From CTSoil-075 sp964292325 (GTDB taxonomy: Bacteria > Bacillota > Negativicutes > DSM-13327): a DNA stretch of 9,090 nucleotides. The notes beneath the pieces were generated by a model that saw only the letters and a program-made list of their open reading frames with translations, was not told the origin of the DNA and searched no databases. Position 1 is the first letter of the stretch. Every line of letters begins with the position of its first letter. The stretch lies in contig CAXYVG010000126.1 in assembly GCA_964292325.1 (NCBI GenBank), positions 1 through 9,090 on the forward strand. The letters run 5' to 3'. Below, piece by piece: positions 1-6,636 of the stretch. Position numbers and translations under genes: made by a program.

Positions 1-1
1 T

Positions 2-242
2 ATGGGGAAAATGATGATAAGCGGACGTGTAGATGAAATTTTTAAGATTATTAAGTCCAACTATAAACATATTAGCGAAATGATCTGATTGAAAAAATAA
101 CTGATTATAAAAAGTATTCAATGAGTTGGCCCCTGATGAAGAAAACCTTTATGCCAGCGTGCTAAAAAAAGTTGAAGAAGAGATTTTGTTTTTTATGATT
201 TCCATAGTCACATGTTTCAAAAAGTGTCCTTATACTTTTTGA
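2..242 (+). pseudogene. Possible degenerate gene remnant, unrecognised
   Basis: Two short open stretches lie in different frames. Bases 2-88 read a 28-residue piece (key part GRVDEIFKIIKSNYKHI) ending in TGA. Bases 111-239 read a 43-residue piece containing NELAPDEENLYASVLKKVEEE, ending at TGA 240-242. Both look protein-like (charged, helix-forming), but the frame changes and stops fall between them, as expected of the decayed 3' end of a gene that starts left of the window. The second piece loosely recalls the helix before a Fis-type DNA-binding domain; that is only an impression and no function is claimed. It could also be chance reading of noncoding DNA. Confidence 0.2.
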
Positions 243-277
243 AAAGCATAGTTGCACTTTTCTAAAAGTATAGTTAC
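220..277. repeat. Imperfect inverted/direct repeats of a ~20-bp unit
   Basis: Bases 220-239 (aaaagtgtccttatactttt) are an imperfect inverted repeat of 242-261 (aaaagcatagttgcactttt), matching at 15 of 20 positions and separated by two bases. A third partial unit, aaaagtatagttac, follows at 264-277 in direct orientation to the second. The cluster could form a hairpin or be a remnant of a repeated binding site. Its role is unknown. Confidence 0.4.
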
Positions 278-359
278 TTGAGTTCGGTATAAGAAATCAG
301 AAGAAAGATGGTTGATTCGTTTGAACAATTTTATTCCATGGCACCAAACGGTTCACTAA

Positions 360-400
360 AAAACAAAGGACTATTTACTAAAAATAGTCCTTTGTTTTGT
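360..400. terminator. Strong intrinsic terminator hairpin
   Basis: Bases 360-376 pair perfectly with 382-398 (17 bp, core aaaggactattt) around a five-base loop at 377-381. The downstream arm runs into ttgttttgtta, and the upstream arm starts in an A-run, so it could stop transcription in both directions. It most likely ends whatever lies to the left of the window or the decayed gene at 2-242. No gene ends just before it inside the window. Confidence 0.75.
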
Positions 401-434
401 TATATAATCGTACAACTAATGACATTCAAATAGT

Positions 435-450
435 TCTGTTCTTGAACAGA
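435..450. promoter_or_regulatory. Short perfect dyad, possible operator
   Basis: tctgttc (435-441) and gaacaga (444-450) form a perfect 7-bp dyad around two bases, about 85 bases upstream of the -7 box of the 566-1255 gene. It could be a regulator site for that gene, but its distance from the promoter is large and short dyads occur by chance. Confidence 0.2.
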
Positions 451-533
451 TATTATCGCAACACTTCGTTAGTTAATTTTATGCCCATGAGAACAATAAA
501 TCATGATTCTTTTTTCAAATCGCAAAAAAAATG

Positions 534-541
534 TAATTTTG
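534..541 (+). promoter_or_regulatory. Putative -7 box for the 566-1255 gene
   Basis: TAATTTTG matches the Bacteroidetes -7 consensus TAnnTTTG exactly. It predicts a transcription start near 548, about 18 bases before the ATG at 566. No clear TTG is seen at the -33 position, so the call rests on the -7 element and its position. Confidence 0.45.
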
Positions 542-565
542 CATCATAAACTAATAACAATCTAA

Positions 566-1255
566 ATGGCAACAATAACACTACCAGAAAATGAAGAGCA
601 AATAGAAAACGTAAATGGATTCTATTTCATGGCAAACCACAGCATGTTTAAGGGAGGGCCAATACTTACTCTTCAAATTAATAATGGAAAAAACAAAAGT
701 ATCAAACTTAAGAAAAAAAATGTAAGCACAGTACTTCATTATCTTCATGATAATAATATTCCATTTCTTAACCTCAATTCAAACATACCACCATCAATTA
801 ATATTGGAAATAAATCATATAGGAATCTATTTAATGAATTATTTTTTATATTAGCATCTTGCATGATGTTTATTCTTGGAGTTTCACTTCTTTTTACCAG
901 AAATGAAAATATTTCATTTATGCGATGGATTTACCAATACCTATTTGGAATTGCTTGCATATTAGTTGGCTTAACGCTATTATGCCATCCAGCCGTTAAA
1001 ATAAATGATAACGAATTAGTACTTAAAGGTTATTTTCATAAATCTATTATTGAGTTAGAGGATATTTCAAAGGTTACAATATGTTCTTTGGGCAAAGGGG
1101 AGCTGGTTGAAATTGTGACAAAAGATTATGATTACTATTCGCTCCCAATTAGAGGAGGTCGTTTAAAAGCTTTAATAAGTGATCTTCAACAGTTAGGTAT
1201 AGATGCATCATACTTCTATGGAAATGGTGCTGCTACAGACCAATCTTGTAACTAA
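566..1255 (+). CDS. Hypothetical two-helix membrane protein
   Basis: Encodes 229 residues; I do not recognise the family. The N-terminal 85 residues are soluble and beta-rich, with a lysine cluster around 42-51. Two hydrophobic segments follow at about 91-110 and 122-140, separated by a short loop with TRNENISFMRW. The C-terminal ~85 residues (KINDNELVLKG...ISKVTICSLGKGE...LVEIVTKD) read like a small beta domain of the bacterial PH-like type found after paired helices in other membrane proteins. That resemblance is by eye only. There is no signal peptide and no catalytic motif. The start is the first ATG, 18 bases downstream of a predicted transcription start, preceded by the A-rich leader usual in this phylum. 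The gene stands alone: 292 noncoding bases separate it from panE. Its codons are more AT-rich than those of the arsenic operon. Confidence 0.8.
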   Translation: MATITLPENEEQIENVNGFYFMANHSMFKGGPILTLQINNGKNKSIKLKKKNVSTVLHYLHDNNIPFLNLNSNIPPSINIGNKSYRNLFNELFFILASCMMFILGVSLLFTRNENISFMRWIYQYLFGIACILVGLTLLCHPAVKINDNELVLKGYFHKSIIELEDISKVTICSLGKGELVEIVTKDYDYYSLPIRGGRLKALISDLQQLGIDASYFYGNGAATDQSCN

Positions 1256-1547
1256 AAGTTGATTAGATGTATATGGAAACCAACTTGATAAAAAATAAGA
1301 TCTTACAAAACACATATCAATGACTAATAGAAAGTAATTATAACAATATATTAATCATATCGCAAATAAAAAACAGAGATATGTGACAAAATAACACTAT
1401 TCTTATTTGCTAGATTTACCCATTGTTTTAAAAATGATTACATCGTATATTCTATAAGATATTTATCGTATATTTGTCGTGTGATTGCAAAGATATTATT
1501 GTTTTTGCTCTCACAACAACACAAATGTAGGAATAAAATTATTGAAT
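1256..1547. other. Noncoding gap between the membrane protein gene and panE
   Basis: This AT-rich stretch holds a weak hairpin right after the stop codon (aagttg at 1256-1261 with caactt at 1281-1286, 19-base loop, no T-run), too weak to call a terminator. It also holds the panE -7 box (1469-1476) and a perfect 10-bp direct repeat, atcgtatatt, at 1442-1451 and 1465-1474. The second copy overlaps the -7 box. No gene or RNA is evident. Confidence 0.5.
1469..1476 (+). promoter_or_regulatory. Putative -7 box for panE
   Basis: TATATTTG matches TAnnTTTG. The predicted transcription start near 1483 gives a leader of about 65 bases before the ATG at 1548. No TTG sits 19-21 bases upstream. The promoter placement supports the ATG start over the in-frame TTG at 1485, which would lie essentially on the transcription start. 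Confidence 0.4.
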
Positions 1548-2468
1548 ATGACATTAAAGTACGGAATAATAGGATCAGGAGCTATTGGTGGATATTGCGG
1601 AGGTAAATTAGCAAAAGCAGGTAAAGATGTTCATTTTCTCTTCCATTCAGATTATGAATTTGTAAAATCTAATGGATTACAGATTGATTCAGTTGACGGC
1701 GATTTTCATTTACCTAAAGTCAACGCTTATAGAAATACAAAGGAAATGCCCAAGTGTGATATAGTGCTAGTATGTTTAAAATCTACTAATAATGGTTTAT
1801 TAAAAGAGATACTCTCACCTCTTTTACACAAAGGCACAATAGTGATACTTATCCAAAACGGAATAGGTTTGGAGAGTGATCTACAGAAAGTTTTTCCAGA
1901 TTTGAACCTTGTAGGAGGCTTGGCATTTATTTGTGCAAGCAAAAATGAACCAGGACACATAATTCATCAAAGTTTAGGAAAGATAAATCTCGGAACATAC
2001 TCTTGCAGTGACATTTCAATACTGGAAGAAGCAATTAAAGATTTAAATGAGTCTGGCATAGATACAAAACTAGTAGACTATGAAGAAGCTCGTTGGAAAA
2101 AGGCTGTTTGGAATATTCCTTTTAATGGAATGACTGTAGTATTAAATACGACTACAGACAAGTTGATGGCAAATCCCAATACAAAGAAATTAATATATGA
2201 AATGATGATCGAGGTGATTGAAGCTGCTCAACATGCTGGAGTAAAGAACATTGACTCTCCATTTGCAGATAAGACGATTGATATGACTAATGCTATGCCA
2301 CCATATTCTCCAAGTATGAAACTTGACTATGATTTCAAACGTCCGATGGAAATTAAATATCTTTATTCTCGATCAATCGAAGAGGCTAAGAAGAATGGTT
2401 ATAATATGGTGAAGGCAGCAATGCTTGAAAAACAATTGCAATTTATTGAAAGCCAATATTTGAAATAA
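1548..2468 (+). CDS. panE: 2-dehydropantoate 2-reductase (ketopantoate reductase) family
   Basis: Encodes 306 residues, the usual length for the PanE/ApbA family, which makes D-pantoate from ketopantoate with NADPH in the cytoplasm (pantothenate and CoA synthesis). The N-terminal Rossmann fold opens with GSGAIGG at residues 9-15. NGIG at 104-107 supplies the conserved Asn. In the C-terminal helical domain, K185 and N189 (KKAVWN) and S256 and E268 (PSMKLD...RPMEI) have the spacing of the E. coli catalytic and binding residues K176/N180 and S244/E256, so all key residues seem present. ATG 1548 is preferred because the Rossmann motif then begins at the normal distance from the N terminus; an in-frame TTG at 1485 would add 21 residues unlike the family. 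Paralogues acting on other 2-oxo acids share this fold, so the substrate is inferred. The gene has its own promoter and is convergent with the arsenic operon. Confidence 0.85.
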   Translation: MTLKYGIIGSGAIGGYCGGKLAKAGKDVHFLFHSDYEFVKSNGLQIDSVDGDFHLPKVNAYRNTKEMPKCDIVLVCLKSTNNGLLKEILSPLLHKGTIVILIQNGIGLESDLQKVFPDLNLVGGLAFICASKNEPGHIIHQSLGKINLGTYSCSDISILEEAIKDLNESGIDTKLVDYEEARWKKAVWNIPFNGMTVVLNTTTDKLMANPNTKKLIYEMMIEVIEAAQHAGVKNIDSPFADKTIDMTNAMPPYSPSMKLDYDFKRPMEIKYLYSRSIEEAKKNGYNMVKAAMLEKQLQFIESQYLK

Positions 2469-2500
2469 ATCGTTTACTTGGGTGGCGTTTTTAAAAATTA

Positions 2501-2700
2501 TTTATCACCCAAATTCAAGTGAATAATACAACTGATTGCTAGGGGGCTTGAGGATGTAAAGATAGAAACTACTATTTGCAAATAGCAAAGGAAGGGAGAA
2601 TATTTTCTTTCTCTTTTTGCTCTGAAAAAGCTGTTATTTCTATTTGATACATCTTTCTACTCTAAGCAGTTGCATTATTCACTTGAATTTAGGTGATAAA
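2501..2700. repeat. MITE-like 200-bp imperfect palindrome
   Basis: Bases 2501-2534 and 2667-2700 are inverted repeats matching at 32 of 34 positions (inner end cagttg, outer end ggtgataaa). Further pairing lies inside: cttgag 2547-2552 with 2660-2666, gatgtaaagatagaaa 2553-2568 with 2637-2653 (one bulge), and 2585-2600 with 2605-2620 (with G-U pairs). The perfect 14-bp palindrome ctatttgcaaatag is at 2572-2585. Almost the whole element can fold into one branched hairpin. The outer flanks aaaatta (2494-2500) and aagatta (2701-2707) match at six of seven positions and could be a decayed target duplication. It has no coding capacity. It lies between two convergent genes, so it may also act as a two-way terminator. 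Alternatives are a structured RNA or an IS remnant. Confidence 0.6.
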
Positions 2701-2704
2701 AAGA

Positions 2705-3727
2705 TTACCACTTATGTCTCAACGCATATTTCACTAGCAATATCAATACTGGCACTTCTATCAGTGGTCCTATAACAGCTGCAAAAGCTTCACCTGAACT
2801 AATACCAAAAACTGCTATAGATACAGCTATGGCCAATTCAAAATTATTTCCGGTAGCAGTGAATGCAATCGATACCGATTTGTCGTAAGGCACGCCAAGG
2901 TGTTTTGTAAACCAGAATGATGAGAAAAACATGATAGCAAAATACAATATTAACGGCACTGCAACAAGCATAACATCAAACGGTAGTTTTACTATATATT
3001 CCCCTTTGTATGAGAACATGACGATAATTGTAAACAGAAGAGCAATAAGTGTTATCGGACTTATCTTCGGAACGAAGTGTTCGTAATACCAGTCGTTACC
3101 TTTTATATTACGGAGCACTCTCCTTATGATATAACCAGCAGCAAACGGTATGCCTAGATATACGAGCACACTTTTGGCTATCATCAACATCGTAATCTTC
3201 CTAACGGCATCTGTGGCAGGAAGCCCTATCCAGTCAGGAAATATAGCAATAAAGAAATAGGCATAGACGGAATAAAACAGAACTTGGAATATACTGTTGA
3301 GAGCCACAAGCCCAGCACCATATTCGCTACTGCCTTTCGCGAGGTCGTTCCACACCAGCACCATTGCGATACAACGTGCCAGTCCTATCATTATGAGCCC
3401 GTACATGTATTCTGGATAAGCAGAAAGGAATAATGCCGAAAGGACAAACATCAGTACCGGACCAACAACCCAGTTTAAAACCAGCGAGATTGCAAGAACC
3501 TTCTTGTCGGCAAAGACACGGCCCAATTCTTCATATTTCACCTTCGCTAGTGGTGGAAACATCATCAGTATCAATCCTACCGCTAATGGGATATTCGTTG
3601 AACCTATTTCAAAATGTCCCCAAAACTCTACTATTCCAGGGTAAACATATCCTATACCTACACCTATAAACATCGCAAGAAATATCCACAATGTTAAATA
3701 TCTATCTAAAAACGCTATTTTTTTCAT
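2705..3727 (-). CDS. acr3: Arsenite efflux transporter, Acr3 family
   Basis: Encodes 340 residues with about ten hydrophobic helices, the normal size and topology for Acr3, an inner-membrane arsenite exporter of the bile/arsenite/riboflavin transporter superfamily that works without an ATPase partner. The family hallmarks are visible: LILMMFPPLAKVKYEE at 52-67, GLARCIAMVLVWN at 115-127 with the essential Cys at 119, and TGNNFELAIA at 292-301 with the conserved Glu at 297. These correspond to Cys129 and Glu305 of the Alkaliphilus protein. It is the last gene of the arsenic operon, 43 bases after arsC, with aaggatg about five bases before the ATG as a weak ribosome site. Its stop codon lies five bases from the palindromic element at 2501-2700. 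It is often named arsB in annotations but is unrelated to the true ArsB pump. Confidence 0.93.
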   Translation of the reverse strand: MKKIAFLDRYLTLWIFLAMFIGVGIGYVYPGIVEFWGHFEIGSTNIPLAVGLILMMFPPLAKVKYEELGRVFADKKVLAISLVLNWVVGPVLMFVLSALFLSAYPEYMYGLIMIGLARCIAMVLVWNDLAKGSSEYGAGLVALNSIFQVLFYSVYAYFFIAIFPDWIGLPATDAVRKITMLMIAKSVLVYLGIPFAAGYIIRRVLRNIKGNDWYYEHFVPKISPITLIALLFTIIVMFSYKGEYIVKLPFDVMLVAVPLILYFAIMFFSSFWFTKHLGVPYDKSVSIAFTATGNNFELAIAVSIAVFGISSGEAFAAVIGPLIEVPVLILLVKYALRHKW

Positions 3728-3770
3728 TTTACATCCTTATTTATAATATCTGTTTTGATAAATGAATTAT

Positions 3771-4229
3771 TTATAATGCGCCATCATTACACGAACATTT
3801 TGGTAATTCTATATTCTTTATATCTTTCATATAAAATGAGAAGAAACCGTTTTTTATTTCATTTCTGATACGGCGGAACTCATCTATAATGAATTCTTTA
3901 TCACCTGTAACTGCAGCTGGATCATCAAATCCGAGATGCAAGCGATGCTTTACTTTGCCTACAAAATTGGGGCAATTTTCATTGGCCCCTCCACAGACAG
4001 TAATTACATAATCCCATTCCTCATTCAGATATGTTTTCACACTCTTGGGTTTAGCTTTACTAATATCTACACCAACTTCATTCATTACCTTAACAGCCAT
4101 CTCATTTATCTTCTCAGCTGGTTCTGTACCAGCAGAAAAGACTTTTAATGTAGTATCAAAAGATGACATAAATGCTTGTGCCATCTGGCTACGGCAACTA
4201 TTTCCTGTACACAATATCAATATTCTCAT
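3771..4229 (-). CDS. arsC: Arsenate reductase, thioredoxin-coupled, low-MW phosphatase type
   Basis: Encodes 152 residues. It reduces arsenate to arsenite in the cytoplasm through a cascade of cysteine thiols. The phosphatase-type loop CTGNSCRS lies at residues 7-14, with nucleophile C7 and R13. The two further redox cysteines are in VCGGANENC at C79 and C86, matching Cys82/Cys89 of the Staphylococcus pI258 enzyme, and the catalytic aspartate is in GFDDPA at 100-105. That pattern makes it the thioredoxin-regenerated class rather than the glutaredoxin class of E. coli. The tail ends in PKCSCNDGAL, with an extra CxC at 145/147 not needed for the known cycle. It lies six bases after the permease gene and 43 bases before the Acr3 gene that exports its product. 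The first ATG gives a normal N terminus. Confidence 0.93.
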   Translation of the reverse strand: MRILILCTGNSCRSQMAQAFMSSFDTTLKVFSAGTEPAEKINEMAVKVMNEVGVDISKAKPKSVKTYLNEEWDYVITVCGGANENCPNFVGKVKHRLHLGFDDPAAVTGDKEFIIDEFRRIRNEIKNGFFSFYMKDIKNIELPKCSCNDGAL

Positions 4230-4235
4230 ATGCTT

Positions 4236-5204
4236 CTACAAAATTATATTATACAAATATCCAAGTAAAATGATAAACAGCGTGATAGTACCAAAGAAGA
4301 TTCCTATTAGTCGCCATGTCATCACTTTCTTCAGAAGAGTTGCCTCTGGTAGTGACAGCCCTACTACAGCCATCATAAAAGCAAGAGCAGTACCGATAGG
4401 CACACCTTTTGCCACAAATACTTCTATCACAGGAACAATACCTGCCGCATTAGCATACATGGGTACACCCAATATTACCGACAGCGGTACGGCAAACCAA
4501 CTGTCCTTTGACATATAGTGCTGAAAAAATCCTTCGGGTACATAGCCGTGAATAGCAGCTCCGATAGCAATGCCAATAATTACATACAATAGCACCCCTT
4601 TTACAATTCCCCAAGAGTCTCTAAGTATACCAGGCAATCGATTGATAAAAGTTATCTTCTCGGCTTCCCATTTTGCAGTCTCCGCCACAGATGATTTTTG
4701 GATATTCTTCACCCAATCACTCAGATAGTTTTCCAATTTCATTTTGCCTAAGACGAAGCCTCCAATCATCCCGAGCAACATACCGCTGACAACATAGATG
4801 AGAGTAATCTTCAGCCCAAACGTACCTAGAAACATCGCCACAGCAACCTCATTTACCAGAGGCGAAGTTATAAGAAAAGCAAATGTCACGCCAAGAGGTA
4901 TTCCGCCTTTCACAAAACCAATAAACAAAGGTATTGACGAACATGAACAGAATGGAGTAATAGCACCAAATAACGACGCAAAAAAATACTGTAGTCCAAA
5001 CAACTTATGTGTTGTGAGATAATTACGTAGACGGTCAATCGGAAAATAGGCATTTATAACTCCCATAATCGAACTGATAATGAACAGAAGAATTAAGATC
5101 TTCGTCGTATCATAAAAGAAGAAATCTACTGCCGAACCTACGCGTGACTGCGCATCAAGCCCTAACAGACTGTATGTAAGCCAGTCGGCAAATTGTTGTA
5201 ACAT
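4236..5204 (-). CDS. arsP: Permease of the ArsP/YraQ (UPF0718) family
   Basis: Encodes 322 residues, with about eight hydrophobic helices in two repeats joined by a charged cytoplasmic loop at roughly 155-195 (KMKLENYLSDWVKN...). The family motif TPFCSCSS is at 84-91, followed by IPLFIGFVKGGIPLG, with a related repeat in the second half (VPMYANAAGIVPV at 247-259, KGVPIGTALAFMM). C86 and C88 are candidates for metalloid binding. Characterised ArsP of Campylobacter exports trivalent organoarsenicals such as methylarsenite and reduced roxarsone. Here the substrate is inferred from family and operon context, and other YraQ proteins have no known substrate. It starts 20 bases after the ArsG-type gene and is followed after six bases by arsC, so translation is probably coupled. 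Confidence 0.8.
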   Translation of the reverse strand: MLQQFADWLTYSLLGLDAQSRVGSAVDFFFYDTTKILILLFIISSIMGVINAYFPIDRLRNYLTTHKLFGLQYFFASLFGAITPFCSCSSIPLFIGFVKGGIPLGVTFAFLITSPLVNEVAVAMFLGTFGLKITLIYVVSGMLLGMIGGFVLGKMKLENYLSDWVKNIQKSSVAETAKWEAEKITFINRLPGILRDSWGIVKGVLLYVIIGIAIGAAIHGYVPEGFFQHYMSKDSWFAVPLSVILGVPMYANAAGIVPVIEVFVAKGVPIGTALAFMMAVVGLSLPEATLLKKVMTWRLIGIFFGTITLFIILLGYLYNIIL

Positions 5205-5224
5205 AATATTTTTGTTTAAAAATT

Positions 5225-5935
5225 CTACAGATAAAATGTATATGCGTAATAGAGTCCCACTAAGATGAATAAGATAGCGACAATCATATTAAACCATTTC
5301 TGGAATATCTTCATTCGGTTATAAAACTTGCCAACTCCTGCCATGCTATAGGCTAGCAGCCACGCTACAAGTATCACAGGAAGTCCTGTAGCAAAAGCAA
5401 ATACAATTGGTAACATGTATCCACCGGTGGCTTGAGCCGACAGGGGTATCAACATCCCGAAGTAAAGCACACCACTCGTGGGACAGAAAGCCATTGCGAA
5501 AAGCATACCCAGAAGCAAACTTCCCCATACGCCCTTCAGCTTCTCAGATTTTATATTTCCCGAGAACCCAAATTTTGGAAGCCGCAGCTTATCACCGAAC
5601 AACATAAACAGTCCGATGAGCAACATGGCCGGAGCGATGAGCATTTCTCCCCATTGACTCACCCCTTTTTGAATCGAAAACATATCGGAACCACTTCGGA
5701 GTATATATATCAATATAGCTCCCAGCACCGAATACGCCAACATTCGTCCTGCCGTATACAGAATGCCGTTCAAGAAGATGCGGCGTTTGCTCTCTATATC
5801 ACGACCTATAAAGCCAACAGCGGTTATATTGGTTGCTAATGGACAAGGACTGATAGCCGTGAGCAAGCCTAAGACAAAAGCAGTAACAATCGGAATATTG
5901 CTATTGTCCAATATCTGTTGTAAGAAATCCATCAT
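5225..5935 (-). CDS. arsG: ArsG-type CcdA/DsbD-like membrane protein
   Basis: Encodes 236 residues with about six transmembrane helices, the size of CcdA or of the DsbD membrane domain. Two cysteines stand in the positions that carry electrons in that family: C31 in SPCPLATN near the start and C151 in FCPTSGVLYFG. From memory, proteins of this type are called ArsG, described as an efflux permease for aromatic arsenicals in the arsEFG set of Shewanella putrefaciens. The sequence itself argues at least as well for passing electrons across the membrane. The preceding genes encode a cytoplasmic and an exported CxxC thioredoxin, the natural partners of such a protein. It begins nine bases after the ArsF-type gene. 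The start has two adjacent ATGs (5935 and 5932); the first is used here. Confidence 0.82.
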   Translation of the reverse strand: MMDFLQQILDNSNIPIVTAFVLGLLTAISPCPLATNITAVGFIGRDIESKRRIFLNGILYTAGRMLAYSVLGAILIYILRSGSDMFSIQKGVSQWGEMLIAPAMLLIGLFMLFGDKLRLPKFGFSGNIKSEKLKGVWGSLLLGMLFAMAFCPTSGVLYFGMLIPLSAQATGGYMLPIVFAFATGLPVILVAWLLAYSMAGVGKFYNRMKIFQKWFNMIVAILFILVGLYYAYTFYL

Positions 5936-5944
5936 TATCTTCTG

Positions 5945-6367
5945 CTATTTTAATAGCTTACTGATCTTGTTTTTTAACCCGCTCTTAAAAGCCAAAGTAT
6001 TAGTGCGGGCATTTTCAAAACCAAAATTAGTCATATCGTTTCTACCCTCTTTACCGTTCTGCCACCTATTCACATACAAAGACGACCATGTTACGTGATA
6101 TCTATCGGCCAATTTCTCTCCTTGGGGAGTTGAAATATCAATTTCCTTAAACTTTACCGCACCACTTTTCACCTGAGCAGCAAAATCCTTATCTACCACT
6201 TCTTTAGAATATGTTCCTACTGCTATACATGTGGGGCAACGTTGCTTGCTGTGAAAATACAAAACTTCAACAGTAGCTTTGGTCGGTTTTACAACTTTCT
6301 TTGTTTGTGCATTAACACTTGTAAAGCAAATCAAGCCCAATAGGGACATTATAATAACACGTTTCAT
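5945..6367 (-). CDS. arsF: ArsF-type exported thioredoxin-fold protein
   Basis: Encodes 140 residues. A signal peptide covers about residues 1-20 (MKRVIIMSLLGLICFTSVNA, cleavage before QT), so it acts in the periplasm. The mature part begins with a thioredoxin-like strand VEVLYFH, then QRCPTC with the redox pair C44/C47, then KFKEIDIS. The cis-proline normally found before the next strand is missing: the matching place reads VTWSSLYVNRW. This family is annotated in Bacteroidales as subunit ArsF of a nitrophenyl-compound nitroreductase, after the Shewanella arsEFG work on roxarsone and nitarsone (recalled, not checked). No flavin motif is seen, so nitroreduction is not evident from the sequence. 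It lies five bases after the small thioredoxin gene and nine before the ArsG-type gene. A general thiol reductase role is the main alternative. Confidence 0.8.
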   Translation of the reverse strand: MKRVIIMSLLGLICFTSVNAQTKKVVKPTKATVEVLYFHSKQRCPTCIAVGTYSKEVVDKDFAAQVKSGAVKFKEIDISTPQGEKLADRYHVTWSSLYVNRWQNGKEGRNDMTNFGFENARTNTLAFKSGLKNKISKLLK

Positions 6368-6372
6368 ACTTC

Positions 6373-6609
6373 TTATTTGTTTATAGTTAGAATATTTTTT
6401 ATTTCACTCTCTGTAATACGTCCCTTGGCTACAACTTTACCGTCTATTACCAATGCCGGAAGCGACATTACATTATAAGACATGATTTTTTCCAAATCTT
6501 CTTCTTTTACCAATACGGCATCAATGTCCATGTCTTTTATCACTCTCTCTACTGTTGCATACAGTGCCTTGCAACTACTGCAACCTGTTCCTAAAATTTT
6601 TATTTCCAT
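6373..6609 (-). CDS. Small cytoplasmic thioredoxin (TM0996-like), possible ArsE
   Basis: Encodes 78 residues, the full length of the small thioredoxin_3 family. It opens with MEIKILGTGCSSCK, with the redox pair C10/C13 right after the first strand. It then has helix ALYATVERVIKDM and the cis-proline segment SLPALVIDGK, with P51. It has no signal peptide, so it works in the cytoplasm. It could pass electrons to ArsC, to the membrane protein encoded two genes downstream, or bind arsenite directly. By position it may correspond to arsE of the arsEFG set, but I am not certain of that name. The stop codon lies five bases before the exported ArsF-type gene. Upstream, a 78-base gap separates it from arsR and holds a degenerate copy of the ArsR operator, suggesting some separate control. 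Confidence 0.85.
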   Translation of the reverse strand: MEIKILGTGCSSCKALYATVERVIKDMDIDAVLVKEEDLEKIMSYNVMSLPALVIDGKVVAKGRITESEIKNILTINK

Positions 6610-6636
6610 AATGTATTATTATTTAATATTATCTAT

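Noticed and set aside
308..433. Short frame from ATG 308
   Set aside because: It reads straight through the strong terminator hairpin at 360-400, so it is unlikely to be translated.
1256..1286. Hairpin after the 566-1255 gene as a terminator
   Set aside because: There are only six pairs around a 19-base loop and no T-run follows.
1485..1547. TTG start for panE at 1485
   Set aside because: It sits on the predicted transcription start and adds 21 residues before the Rossmann motif, which normally lies at the N terminus.
3069..3084. gaac/gttc dyad resembling an ArsR half-site pair
   Set aside because: It is inside the Acr3 coding sequence, with a spacing of five rather than eight bases and no match in the outer arms.
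4045..4518. 157-residue plus-strand frame
   Set aside because: It overlaps arsC and the ArsP-like gene on the opposite strand; both of those have clear family motifs.
5432..5839. 135-residue plus-strand frame
   Set aside because: It is antisense to the ArsG-type membrane protein gene and has a composition typical of a shadow frame.
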